Below, in pieces: positions 35,301-44,260 of a stretch of 60,000 bases of DNA. The stretch's first letter is position 1, and every line of letters begins with the position of its first letter. The notes under the pieces were generated by a model, which was given only the letters and a program-made list of their open reading frames with translations, had not been told where the DNA came from and did not search any database. This DNA comes from Owenia fusiformis. Its lineage: Eukaryota > Annelida > Polychaeta > Sabellida > Oweniidae. The DNA lies in the NCBI GenBank assembly GCA_903813345.2, contig CAIIXF020000007.1:4657730-4717729 (forward strand), in the 5' to 3' direction. A program made the position numbers and the translations under genes.

Positions 35301-37786
35301 TTTAGGCAAGATTTGGGGGGGGGGGTTCGCACGAGCCCTACGAACCCCCTCTCCCTACGGCCCTGAGATACTGGGTATATCTTTTTATGATGACAACATT
35401 GAAACAAAAATATTTCAATAAACAATAAATCCAACTTTTGTGTTGAATCATTATTGGTACCTGTATTGATTTTCTGAATGTGAAAATGATTGAACAACAT
35501 TTTAAACCACTGGATAGGGTAATATTATAGTCTTACCCAATCAAAATGATTTAAATATAATTTTTTAGTTTCAAGAAGTGTTTTGTTTGTTTGGAAAGTT
35601 GTGAATGTATTTAAAATAAAAGGATATTTTCCATTGCATCTTTGAACAAGAAATTATTTACACTAATGCATACCATACAGTCAAGCTTATTATGGTTGAA
35701 AATAAGTGAGAAATTAACTCATAAGTGCAAAATTGATTTTGAGAAAATGCATTTTGAAATTTTTGTTCCCATTGAAACGAATGATCTATCCTCGAGACCT
35801 TAGAAAATGATATGTTTATACACCTACTAAGGTTCTAGGTAAAATAACGAGTGGGAATATATACTGTATCTAGGGATCTATCACTGAGGAGCGGGGCGGG
35901 ATGGATACAGCCTCTATCCATCCCGGTCCCACTCCTAAAAAGCGAACTTGATTTACATTCGTTTTTCCTTTGCATACAAAAAATAAAGGTTATATTTCAA
36001 ACTTACGAACGTTGTATATTTTATCAATTTATTGATCTGCTAAGACTAAGAAAATGCGTATTTTTGAATTTTGGAACTTTATAAGACAATATTGATATAT
36101 AAAAACCTTAGTCACTTTTCTTGCTAAAATGGAGGGATATTAATTATTTGAATCGTATCAATTAAATAGTTTGATTCAAGAGTCATAAGATTATAGTACT
36201 AGTTTTATAGTATTAGGCAATATGGTTTAAGGGTCAATTGGATAGGAAGGCATTTCATCATCAAAATTTCATTTTTGTGATCTGAAATCTTCTGTATTAA
36301 ATTTTATGCATTGAATGCTAGTATTTATTATTAATGTTTTGAAAATTAACCCAAAAATGACACAGTTGCAAATATATCTCTACTAGTATGAAATGAGTGT
36401 CCAAAAAAGATAACATTTACGAAAGGAGATGTGTTAATACTACCATGGTCTTGATACTACTCGGGTTTCTTTCTTTTCACTCTAAATAAACCCTTTCGTG
36501 TAAAATTGATCAATATTTAACCTTTTTGGGGTGCAGATTTGCAATGTTGTTATGTAATTTTCAGATTTTCGTCAGGGTGCACCACTCGCTCTACTGTTGG
36601 GAGATCACTGGGGTGTATAGTAATGTTTCAAAGGTTTGGTCAAGGCTTCAGAATGGTGACCTCACCTTGATCTGAATACATATGGTCTACCTTTGCTTTG
36701 ATGAATTTCATAGTATAATCATAAATTTTCCAGGTCGAGAAACAGAACTCAGAGTTCTACGAAAAGAGAATACAGAATACGAGGAACAGAATGCCATCTT
36801 AAGTAAACACATAGAGAACCTGGAGCGAGCGTGCGATAAACTTGAAGTGGAATCAGCGCAACAGCGGAACAACAATCTCCTACTACAGCAACATTTAGAA
36901 TCTTTACGAAACACTCTGAGCACGAATTTTGCCTCAGTGGCTTTACCTGGTATGTATTTCATAGTATATTTTCTGAATGGACATATATGTAAAACTCTGA
37001 AATTTTTCATCAGTGTGGCCCATGGTAATTATTTTATCAGACAAGTATTCCTTTATCGAAGCTGCTTTAATAATCTCTGCTACAGCATTTATGATTCTTT
37101 TTGAAACCATTGTAGTTTGTACAGCATCAATCTGTACCTCCTATGTATAGCATATGTACCAGGTACAGTATATCATATCTCAGACTGATGGCACACTTAC
37201 ATTCTATCATACTAGACGTAGCTTGTATAGCATATGTCATAAACTGAATCTGTATATTCAGGTACCAATGAGACCCCACTCCCCAGTACAATAGACAGCT
37301 ACATGGCACACTTACATTCTATCATACTAGACTCACCACAGGAAAATGAAGGCCTCATTGCTAATGTACGAGAGATTGTTGGAAGACTGAACTTCGAAGG
37401 GTAAGAAAAATCTAAAAGATTTTTACAGAATAATCTAAAAGATTTACATTTGAGAGATGATAGGTCATTTATTCTGAGAAATATTCACCTGAGAAATATT
37501 CTCACTGAAGAGAACCATTCATTTGAGAAGGGTGTTTACCTTAGAAATGTGTTCTTCTAATAGATAAATCTGCCCGAGATATGTATTCACTGGAGAAACA
37601 TGTTCACTTGAAAAGGATTATAACTTGAGGGAAGGGTTTGAGAAAAAATTGTATTGAAAATGATGTTCAGTTGATTTGTTCATTTGTGAAAGGTGATGAT
37701 CCTCAAAAAGTCTTCTTTCATGACAGATGTTATTTTTGAAATGTTTAACATATTTCGCTGTATTTAATTTCAGTGACAAGTTATGA
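14347..37786 (+). CDS. HMG20A: HMG20A/B-like HMG-box chromatin protein
   Basis: Coding exons are 14347-14426, 14619-14713, 16077-16147, 16523-16723, 17110-17233, 17530-17649, 36734-36949, 37262-37400 and 37774-37786. All phases agree, giving 352 aa, close to the usual family length of about 350. The first coding exon begins at 14320, with the ATG at 14347. A basic stretch (KRRGGWPKGKKRKHK, residues 83-97) precedes the HMG box (about 102-170, APKQPLTGYVRF to AYKLFKKK). Next come DIPIFTEEFL, a coiled coil (about 231-300, RETELRVLRKEN to QQHLESLRNTL), and the family C-terminal block IDSYMAHLHSIIL..VREIVGRL. HMG20A/B proteins act in the nucleus with the LSD1-CoREST complex, through the coiled coil. 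I cannot tell the A from the B type; invertebrates usually have one. The sixth coding intron is 19 kb and contains another gene. Confidence 0.9.
15768..16040 (+). repeat. Minisatellite in an HMG20 intron
   Basis: Degenerate tandem copies of TTATCTCATGCATATG and CTCATCCCTTCATG have a period of about 34 bp and end shortly before the acceptor at 16075. The pyrimidine-rich repeat reads open in three frames, but only because it lacks stop codons. Confidence 0.9.
17362..17418 (+). repeat. Short 17-18-bp minisatellite
   Basis: About three copies of GAGTGCAGTGCAAGT with alternating TTG and AGA linkers lie in an HMG20 intron. Confidence 0.85.
17650..18277 (+). other. Start of the 19-kb HMG20 intron
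   Basis: The donor GTAAGA at 17650 follows the FLEHNR codons. The first 600 bp are AT-rich and hold a degenerate inverted pair, TTAATTTGGCGG near 17690 and GGTGCCAAATTAACCC near 18040. This suggests an old TIR element. No coding sequence is seen. Confidence 0.4.
18278..18823 (+). repeat. 38-bp satellite, about 14 units
   Basis: The unit reads TTACACCCCATGGGTTGTAT then GTAAGCATAGCAATCATG, with a period of 38 bp. Units differ by a few substitutions (GTTAC/GTGAC, GCATAG/GCGTAG). A CCCATGGG palindrome sits in each unit. The array lies within the long HMG20 intron. Confidence 0.95.
18824..21216. other. Intronic and upstream region of the nested SLC22 gene
   Basis: This is AT-rich and has no supported coding sequence. 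A lone mariner-like terminus, TACAGGGTGATC, lies near 19168. From about 20735 the sequence resembles the region upstream of the second SLC22 copy (TTGCCCTTTGGAATCTGAAT here, near 42027 there). It continues with shared blocks such as GAGCCTAATGG, so the duplication included about 450 bp of 5' flank that probably contains the promoter. Confidence 0.5.
21238..22947 (+). CDS. SLC22-family organic ion transporter, copy A, nested in the HMG20 intron
   Basis: This is one uninterrupted frame of 569 aa. The ATG at 21238 is preferred over 21217 because the paralogue at 42533 begins with the matching MDPNAV. It shows the SLC22 plan: a first membrane helix (about 20-40), then a large extracellular loop with several Cys and four N-glycosylation sites (NET, NIT, NST, NMT) ending in STIVSQYDLVCDNDW. 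The MFS loop DRFGRK follows TM2, PESPRWLLSQ follows TM6, EVFPTSARNIGFG lies in the C-terminal half, and LPETKGKHLPETLEEAE is at the end. Twelve helices and plasma-membrane location are expected. The family moves organic cations, anions, carnitine or zwitterions; the substrate cannot be read from sequence. The gene lies on the same strand inside an HMG20 intron. The absence of introns suggests an origin by retroposition. Confidence 0.92.
   Translation: MDSNAVRFDDLLVKIGGFGRYQKLLIFAMVLFLMGNTWQYYFTNFVVGKMDHWCKLPDIPHGFNETMIKEIMIPKTLNEFGKEAFSQCEMYDHNITDYTRISNAHIWNSTHIWTLNMTRVSCQYGWEYDHSEFHSTIVSQYDLVCDNDWMYTLPSTFFIIGMFIGSFVSGFISDRFGRKLTVILLIVLQLISITGAAFSPYFWMFLAFRCVVGAATIGSFATYWVLVLEAMPPVHRAHCSYFVAVGKMLDITLPAVAYFIRNHIHLQAVSIGFVIPGLICILFIPESPRWLLSQNRYDDFRTIVEKIARLNKSQDLENLGIITPIVKTEIKPADGTKSKQNGISVLDLLRLPKLRKRTLGIWLIWFAYCFALFTMLLNIGTLVPGNIYLNTALVMCVSDIPSFITIYFALFKFSRRYTIVFFFLLNGLCSLIMIPLLKTGIPILVTIFAVMGTVAIKTLMNVINLYTGEVFPTSARNIGFGSASSIGRIGGLIAPQIPLLKTFWFGLPYICLAVFPIIAGVLAYFLPETKGKHLPETLEEAEKFGSHEYDKSPTDPEKCSLEEIHLEKP
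22973..23730 (+). repeat. 20-bp satellite inside a GGCGTAGCCAGGA repeat
   Basis: The start CAGTGGCGTAGCCAGGATTT plus a G-run resembles a dispersed invertebrate repeat. A C-rich stretch (AACCCCCTCCCCCC) near 23710 may be its far end. Between them are about 23 units of TTTGCCAAATTTGCTTAAAT, period 20 bp, nearly perfect around 23060-23220 and increasingly degenerate towards 23560. Confidence 0.85.
24100..25962 (-). repeat. LTR 1 of the non-autonomous array
   Basis: This LTR is about 1863 bp and uninterrupted. It differs from the others by single substitutions or indels such as TGTAATGA versus TGTAATGG at its edge. Confidence 0.9.
25963..27884 (-). other. Internal region 1 of the array, no gag or pol
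   Basis: This is about 1.9 kb between LTRs 1 and 2. The only frames are 60-75 codons, they lie on both strands, and they resemble no retrotransposon domain. The purine tract lies at its left end and the primer-binding-like site at its right end, as expected for minus orientation. Confidence 0.8.
27885..31315 (-). repeat. LTR 2 of the array, split by a non-LTR insertion
   Basis: The sequence follows LTR 1 up to 28169, is interrupted by 28170-29731, and resumes at 29732. The TATA at the junction is duplicated on both sides. Confidence 0.9.
28170..29731 (-). pseudogene. 5'-truncated non-LTR retrotransposon with reverse transcriptase
   Basis: This element is inserted in LTR 2 with a TATA target duplication (28166-28169, 29732-29735). 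The frame runs from the 5' junction to 28254, with one in-frame TAA at 28650-28652 and no shift. It begins just after the first catalytic Asp of the RT domain (TVWLNGLLFKLFN). It keeps the QGVHQGGVYS block and the catalytic YADD, and ends with a C-x2-C..H..C knuckle (CNICDTG..HFLRFC). The 3' end (plus-strand left) is a short CAATA-type repeat rather than poly(A). It resembles the I/Jockey/CR1 group; the clade is uncertain. It is inactive because of truncation. Confidence 0.85.
31316..33237 (-). other. Internal region 2 of the array
   Basis: This is a second copy of the 1.9-kb internal, differing from 25963-27884 by only a few substitutions (for example ATACTTGC/ATACTAGC and CAAAAGACC/CAAAATACC). 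It is noncoding. Confidence 0.85.
33238..35101 (-). repeat. LTR 3 of the array
   Basis: This is an uninterrupted 1.86-kb copy. It ends in GTTGTCACA, followed by ATTA, which matches the four bases before LTR 1. Confidence 0.9.
35102..36733. other. Distal part of the 19-kb HMG20 intron
   Basis: This is AT-rich sequence. A G-run near 35317 followed by TTCGCACGAGCCCTACGAA suggests a dispersed repeat, and a strong hairpin lies at 35887-35936. The acceptor at 36732-36733 follows AAATTTTC. No coding sequence is seen. Confidence 0.5.
35887..35936. repeat. Strong hairpin in the HMG20 intron
   Basis: CGGGATGGATA (35897-35907) and TATCCATCCCG (35915-35925) pair perfectly over 11 bp around a 7-nt loop. 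Pairing continues outward between AGGAGCGGGG and TCCCACTCCT with a mismatch or wobble. The hairpin is GC-rich within AT-rich surroundings. Its function is unknown. Confidence 0.7.
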
Positions 37787-38070
37787 GGGCTTTTGGAGAG
37801 GAAGAGGAATAAAAAGACACTCAATTTCTGTAATTGATGATATATGCCTCAAATACAATGGTGCTAACATAGACAGTTGTCCTCATGCATTATTTCGTTC
37901 CTCAAATCTGATTTCTCAGAAGTACACAGAACGATGCTTGTCAATGTCATCTTCACATGGTCAGCGTTTCAAGTTGCATTGACAAAAAATCATTCAGATC
38001 AACAGTAATTTGGCACATCAGTTGTCAAAGTGAATCTGTTGTTTATTGTAATAGCAAGAAATAAAAATAA
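37787..38070 (+). other. Probable 3'UTR of the HMG20 gene
   Basis: This follows the terminal TGA at 37784-37786. A polyadenylation signal AATAAA lies near 38059. A 69-codon frame here (37773-37982) is unrelated to known families and overlaps the proposed last exon in another phase. Confidence 0.45.
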
Positions 38071-38639
38071 TTAGATTCAGCCAGTTTTTGGCTCGTATTG
38101 TGAATCATCTTCTCATTTCTCTGTCTACAAAACTGGTAATCTACATCATTGCCCGCATCATTGGTCTCAGGTTCTACTTTTGACTCATTTTGGAGAAATT
38201 GCCCTTTTCTTAAAAATTTTAAAACTAGGAATCAGTGTGTGAGCCATTTTGGCACTTTTTTGAGAAAAGAGTGAATTAATCAGAGTTTCAAAAGAAGTTT
38301 GAAATGTTGTTATTTTCAAATAAAGATTTCATAATAAGCAGTTATGAATATTGCATGGTTATAAAGTTAAAGTTACATGTACATTTTTATCAATCTTTCA
38401 TGTTTTCTTTTGAATATGAAATAAAGCAATGTCAAAGAGATCATCAGCAGTGTTTGTTTTATCACACTTTAAAATTGCAATCCTAGGCCCTATCCACCTC
38501 TGTAGGGGTCAACAATTGAACACTGTAATTATCCAACCAAACGAAATATCAGCAATGCTGAAAGCAGACTGAGACAGAATGACATCGTAGGAACTGTTGC
38601 AGAGGGGCGGAAAGGGCTCAGGAGTTACGGCAGGGTCCC

Positions 38640-38927
38640 TTGGTCTAAGGCAGATCCAAAGGCAAAAAGGAAGATGGTAACGAGTAAATAAGGAAAACTG
38701 AGGAGGAAGCTAGACTAGTTAAAGCAACTGGAATGGGCAGTCAGGAATCTGTAGAGAGCAGAAAGGTGACAGGGAGTGATCTTATACAGACAGCCGAAAC
38801 ATCACTTGCTTTCTTCCTTAAATCCTTAAGCAACACCCTTCCCACACCAACTAACCTGTCACTCTGGGGCTTGATGGACGATCCAACCTGCTCCCTTTGT
38901 AAATTGTTTTTTACACATTTTCTTTGA
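38640..38927 (+). pseudogene. Relic of a non-LTR retrotransposon C-terminus
   Basis: The frame 38733-38927 contains LPTPTNLSLWGL then DPTCSLC. This is the pattern before the terminal zinc knuckle in many LINE-type polymerase proteins. The frame stops soon after the first Cys pair, and upstream similarity is broken. It is a short decayed fragment downstream of the HMG20 gene. Confidence 0.5.
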
Positions 38928-39058
38928 TCATTTTCTCCCCTGTCGTCTAAGAGTGCCGAATATTTTTATGAGAATATGTTTCTCTGAACTACACAATTTA
39001 AGACGGTTGAAGGTTTTATAAATATTCATGTATTTGGTATAATTTAAAAAATAAAAAT

Positions 39059-39621
39059 GTACGTTGTCATCTCCAATGTACGTTGTCCCTGTAATTGAAA
39101 TGTAAACAATGCAATGATTTAATTTAAAAACGCATTAAGGGTTTTATGAGTAACAAGTGATGTTCAACGAACATGTTCATGTATCCCTGGTACAGATAAA
39201 CAGGTAAAAGTGATTTTTACCTCTTGTTGAATGCTATTTTATTTTATGAAAGTGTTGATATGGTGATAAATATTTGACCATGGGGTGTTATCCTCCAACC
39301 TCTTTGACCATTCGGCGTCGGTACGTTACGTTATGTTGCACTTTTATGAATTCTAATAATCCTAAGGAGTTCATGGAGAGATCTATACTCGTTAGCTAAT
39401 CGAAGATGACTTTCGAAATCCCATTTATGCTATATCTGGTAGGTTCAATATAGTTCAATCTAGTTGAATTAGTAATACTGGATTGTTCCGTTTCAGTTTT
39501 AAATGAATCTGATCCCCCTGTCCCTTAGTGTTATGAAAAATACTATGTCTACATAAGAGTTAACTGTGAATTCAGATATGTAAGTTCAATGGGACAACGT
39601 ACATCGAGATGACAACGTACA
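39059..39621. mobile_element. TIR element with TGTACGTTGTCATCTC ends
   Basis: TGTACGTTGTCATCTC plus TGTACGTTGTCCC at 39059-39088 is inverted at 39591-39621, with weaker inverted similarity inside. It is about 560 bp, noncoding and MITE-like. Confidence 0.75.
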
Positions 39622-39755
39622 CTTATGATTTTTTGATTTTTATTATTTTAGCAAAAGCGTGAATATTTATTAAATCTTAAACCGACCATCTAAAGTGTAC
39701 GACGGTATATTTGGTTAGGCGTGTTCTTGTCTGTTTATCATATTAGAATCGTTAC

Positions 39756-39895
39756 AAAGACCTCGATTTTATGATTTATGTCAAAAATATGACCTCAAAT
39801 TGTATCACGTGATTTCGTGATTTCGGTCTTTTAACAATGAACAGAATAAAGTTTTCGTCATATATTACGCCATAAATCATAAAATCTCGGTCTTT
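39756..39895. repeat. Short foldback with 25-bp arms
   Basis: The arm AAAGACCTCGATTTTATGAT plus TTATG at 39756-39780 is inverted at 39871-39895 with two mismatches. The spacer is 90 bp. Confidence 0.75.
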
Positions 39896-41388
39896 ATTCC
39901 TTGAATATGTAGATATGTCATTATTAAAATGGCTTTTGTGCGGAGAAGGCAATTCATTTACAACCTGTGATATTGATTTTCGTGTATTAATTTTGTATTT
40001 CCTATTGTTAACAGTGGTTAATAAGCCCAAGGTGGGTTTGGTAAAATTGTAATTAATTTTTTATATTTTATAATTGAATTGTAAGACTGACCACTAGAAA
40101 TAAATAAATAAACTAAACTAAACTATAAAAATCATTATTTCAAAAAGTGGTCCGAGTTGTCTTGGTTCTTTAGCTTCAATACTTTCTTCTGAACTCTCAT
40201 CGAATAAGTTGATTAAAACAATTTCATCGTGGGTCCGGATTGTCTTGGGTCAAAAATGCCTTGGGTTCGAGTTGTCCTGGGTCTGACTTGTCCGGTTACC
40301 ATTACGAGACGTTCGTTGGTTCGTCTGTTCAGCCGATAACTCAAGTTTACTATTGATAAAAAGTTGTATCATAATCTTGACGTTACTGAGTAGTATGTCC
40401 GGATACGTTAAACGTCAGTGCTAAAATGACTGCTGACCAGGACAAAATTACTTGAATGATTCACAATCAAACAAAAAAGGTTTTGTCACCGTTTTTTAAA
40501 AAAAAATTCAATTTTAAACATTTCGATCCATGAAAAGTATGATATCACGAAATGCATCCCTCGCAAGGCTGAACACGCGTCAAATCATTGTTCAAATGCT
40601 ATAGCATGGAGCCACCTATTTCCAGTAAACTGCCAATTTGCTAAGGCGATCACAACCTGGTGATTATGGCATATTTGGCATGTATAGTGTATATGTTTAC
40701 CTTTGTACTTTATGACCTTGCCATTGCTTTAGTATGTAGTCTGTTTCCACCTTCGTAACACATACTCACCTTGGAGTAATATCTAGTAAACAGTAACGCA
40801 AGCGGTCAAATGAAAGATTAAATGGCCGAACATTTTAAGAATAATGAATGGATATGTATGTGTGGTATGTCAGGGCTGAAGAGCGAATTCATATGATTAG
40901 CAACTAAATGGATAGAGGAGGGGAAGAAACTTGGCAAAAGGCATTTTGACAGCCTTATGATTGTTCAAACACTTGTATGTACAAACATGTACATGAACTA
41001 ACGATAGAGTGTTGTGGAATTTTTCACTATTCAAAATCACTGAACTGCTTCAAGGTAGTTCTGTATGTTTAGACTTTAATAGTTTCCCATGTTATTTTAA
41101 GCACTTGTGAAGTAACTAGAGGAGGGGGTTCGGAGGGGCAAGTCCAGTCTTGAAGCAAGACTGACATAACTTTATCCTATATCATGATCTGCATGTTTCA
41201 GTTTCATAGAGCACATAAATGTACTAAGTTTATTATTTGACTGTCAGTCATTTTCTACAATGTATGGAAATTAAGAAAATTCAGTGATCTACTTTTTTAC
41301 CCTGCACGCAGAGTCTAGAAATAAACTAGATGGAGCTCTGCAAAGGGTACTACTTTTAAAAGTGTCCCGGAAAATATCATTGGACTCC

Positions 41389-41905
41389 AATTACACACCG
41401 GAATAGCCTGACAACGTTTAAGTCAGATACCGTTGTCACAAATGGCGGATATAACCGTCGCTTCAACTGTTTAATCACTTGGTCCTCATTTCATCGGATT
41501 TTATCGTCGCTAATTCTGTGCATGTATTAAGCTCTTGTGATAATGTATCATATGAAATCCCATTTTCGATCAAATTGGGTCGTGAATCGCCACAATATAG
41601 TGTCTTCGATATCGTCAATGACATCGGAATCTGAATTTGAGTAATTTAGAAAGACAACGGCATATTGTAATTACAGTGTCCGTTGTCCCGTATCTCATTT
41701 TGATCGGTTAAATTAAAGATTTCATTTCGACGGTAGAACATTATTAACTGTACAATGAGTATCAAGACACTTTGATTGATTGTTGTTCAAAAGGAATTTA
41801 GTCTAGGTGCTCTATTAAACATACAATTCATGAAAATCTAATTGAAGCGACGGTTATGTCCGCCATTTGTGACTTTACCGTTGTCAGGCTATTCCGGGGT
41901 GAATT
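41389..41905. mobile_element. MITE-like foldback with ~65-75-bp arms
   Basis: The left arm 41389-41466 (CGGAATAGCCTGACAACG, CACAAATGGCGGATATAACC) is inverted at 41840-41905. The middle (~370 bp) is AT-rich without coding sequence. It lies about 600 bp upstream of SLC22 copy B. Confidence 0.8.
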
Positions 41906-42009
41906 AGGAAGACGTTGAAATTTGTACAGAACTACCTTAGCAGATAATTGATTTTGACTACAGTTGCAAAATTAAAATTTCTAAACATGCAGAACTACAT
42001 TTAATCAAT

Positions 42010-42532
42010 ATCAAAATTGATATCTTTGCCCTTTGGATTCTGAATATTAAGACAGTTGTCCAATCTCTTCTGACCTTGACCTGTCGAAACATGAGATTTC
42101 TAGATCTTCAAAGTAAGTTGGACCGTGTTATTAGAATAGAAAACATTTATCATTGGAAGGAGCCTAATGGGAAATAGCCCAAGAACAATAGTAAAAGTTT
42201 AAGGTGAGATACATTAAGCACCAGAGGCTCACTATGGCTGACGTTAATTAGTATAAGAAGAAGTAAAACAAATAATACTGAGGAGTAGCACGGGAGGGGT
42301 TGGACACAATTAATTTACTAATACTGGAAGGATTTCGAAACGCTACGATTCTATTGAATGGAAGGGATGATTGAAAAAAACATAAATTAATGTACAATAA
42401 ACCATACAGCTGTAAATACATAGATTGGTCCTTTGATCTGAAATGACCGGAACTACCCGATGTAAAGTGAAGTATATAGCTGAATGAAAAAAACGTACAT
42501 CTATATACACTTCGCCAATTATAATCTGTACA
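42010..42532 (+). promoter_or_regulatory. 5' flank of SLC22 copy B, shared with copy A
   Basis: Blocks shared with 20735-21237 include TTGCCCTTTGGATTCTGAAT, GAGCCTAATGG, AGTAAAAGT, CAAATAATACTGAG and a CAATTATAATCT just before the ATG. Conservation of an upstream region between intronless paralogues suggests that the promoter was duplicated with the gene. Confidence 0.5.
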
Positions 42533-44260
42533 ATGGATCCCAATGCAGTCCGCTTTGATGACTTATTGGTGAAGATTGGAGGATTTGGACGCTATCAAAA
42601 GTTACTGATTTTTGCTATGGTGCTATTTCTAATGGGAAATACTTGGCAGTATTATTTTACTAATTTTGTAGTTGGCAAAATGGACCATTGGTGCAAACTA
42701 CCTGACATTCCAGATGGATTCAACGAAACTATGATTAAAGAGATTATGATTCCAAAAACCCTGAATGAATTTGGGAAAGAAGTCTTTTCACAATGTGAAA
42801 TGTATGATCATAATATTACGGATATTTCCAGGAATATTAATGCCCATATATGGAATAGAACCCATATTATTTGGCCACAGAACGTGACGAGGGTCTCGTG
42901 CCAGTATGGATGGGAGTATGACCATTCAGAGTTTCATTCAACAATTGTCAGCCAGTATGACCTTGTGTGCGATAATGATTGGATGTACACGCTACCCTCC
43001 ACATTCTTCATCATTGGTTTGTCAATCGGCTCCTTTACTTCCGGATTCATTGCAGATAGATTTGGACGAAAATTGACAATCATATTATTCACCATAGTAA
43101 AATTGATAAGTATTACCGGTGCAGCATTTGCTCCATATTTTTGGATGTTTTTAGCGCTTCGGTGCGTAGTAGGGGTTGCAACACTTGGTACATACGTTAC
43201 ATACTGGGTCCTCGTTTTTGAAGCCATGCCACCAGGATACCGATCGCATTTTTCTTGCTTTGCGGCACTAGGCAAAATATTAGATATATCTCTGCCTGCT
43301 GTAGCCAATTTTGTAAGGAATCACATATATTTGCAGTTAGTCTCAATAGGATTTGTCATCCCAGGACTTATATGTATCCTATTCATACCTGAAAGTCCAC
43401 GATGGTTACTTTCCCAAGAAAGGATCGATGACTTTCTAACTGTAGTTAGGAAAATTGCAAGGTTCAACAAATCCCCCGATCTAGAAAATCTAGGAATTAT
43501 AAAGCCAATGGTGAAGACAGAAATAAAAACAACTGAAATAAAAACAGCAGTTGGAACCAAAGTTAAACAAAATGGCATCTCGGTTCTTGATTTGCTTCGT
43601 TTGCCCAAACTTCGGAAACGTACATTGAGTATATGGTTTTTGTGGTTCTCATACTGTTTTGCATTGTTTGCAATGTTGTTGAACATTGGTACTCTAGTAC
43701 CAGGGAACATTTACTTAAACACTACATTGGTAATGTGTGTCGCAGATATCCCATCATTCATTACGATCTACTTTGCTTTATTTAAGTTTAGCCGTAGAAA
43801 CACCATAGTCTTCTTTTTCTTACTGAATGGACTTTGTTCTATAATTATGATACCTTTGCTAAAAACTGGTATTCCTATACTTGTGACGATACTTGCTGTT
43901 ATAGGCACAGTCGCTTTAAAGACACTCTTGAACGTCTGCAACCTTTATACAGGAGAGGTGTTTCCCACATCAGCCCGGAATGTAGGGTTTGGAAGTGCGT
44001 CAAGTATTGGACGAATTGGTGCTTTAATAGCACCTCAAATTCCTTTGTTGAAAACATTCTGGTTTGGATTACCATATATTTTCCTAGCTATCTTTCCCAT
44101 AGTTGCAGGGATTCTTGCTTATTTTTTGCCAGAAACAAAAGGAAAACATCTTCCTGAGACATTAGAAGAAGCAGAGAAGTTCGGCACTCATGAATACGAC
44201 AATGGTCCGACTGATCCTGAAAAATGTTCTTCGGAGGAAATTCATAAAGAGAAACTCTAA
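42533..44260 (+). CDS. SLC22-family organic ion transporter, copy B
   Basis: This is an uninterrupted frame of 575 aa, paralogous to the copy at 21238-22947 over its full length. It has the same architecture: TM1, an N-glycosylated Cys-rich loop (NET, NIT, NRT, NVT), STIVSQYDLVCDNDW, DRFGRK after TM2, PESPRWLLSQ, EVFPTSARNVGFG and LPETKGKHLPETLEEAE. The central cytoplasmic loop is 6 residues longer (an extra TTEIKT-type segment). Differences from copy A cluster from TM2 to TM6, whereas the first ~100 residues are almost the same even at the DNA level. The substrate is unknown. The gene stands outside and downstream of HMG20, on the same strand. Confidence 0.92.
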   Translation: MDPNAVRFDDLLVKIGGFGRYQKLLIFAMVLFLMGNTWQYYFTNFVVGKMDHWCKLPDIPDGFNETMIKEIMIPKTLNEFGKEVFSQCEMYDHNITDISRNINAHIWNRTHIIWPQNVTRVSCQYGWEYDHSEFHSTIVSQYDLVCDNDWMYTLPSTFFIIGLSIGSFTSGFIADRFGRKLTIILFTIVKLISITGAAFAPYFWMFLALRCVVGVATLGTYVTYWVLVFEAMPPGYRSHFSCFAALGKILDISLPAVANFVRNHIYLQLVSIGFVIPGLICILFIPESPRWLLSQERIDDFLTVVRKIARFNKSPDLENLGIIKPMVKTEIKTTEIKTAVGTKVKQNGISVLDLLRLPKLRKRTLSIWFLWFSYCFALFAMLLNIGTLVPGNIYLNTTLVMCVADIPSFITIYFALFKFSRRNTIVFFFLLNGLCSIIMIPLLKTGIPILVTILAVIGTVALKTLLNVCNLYTGEVFPTSARNVGFGSASSIGRIGALIAPQIPLLKTFWFGLPYIFLAIFPIVAGILAYFLPETKGKHLPETLEEAEKFGTHEYDNGPTDPEKCSSEEIHKEKL

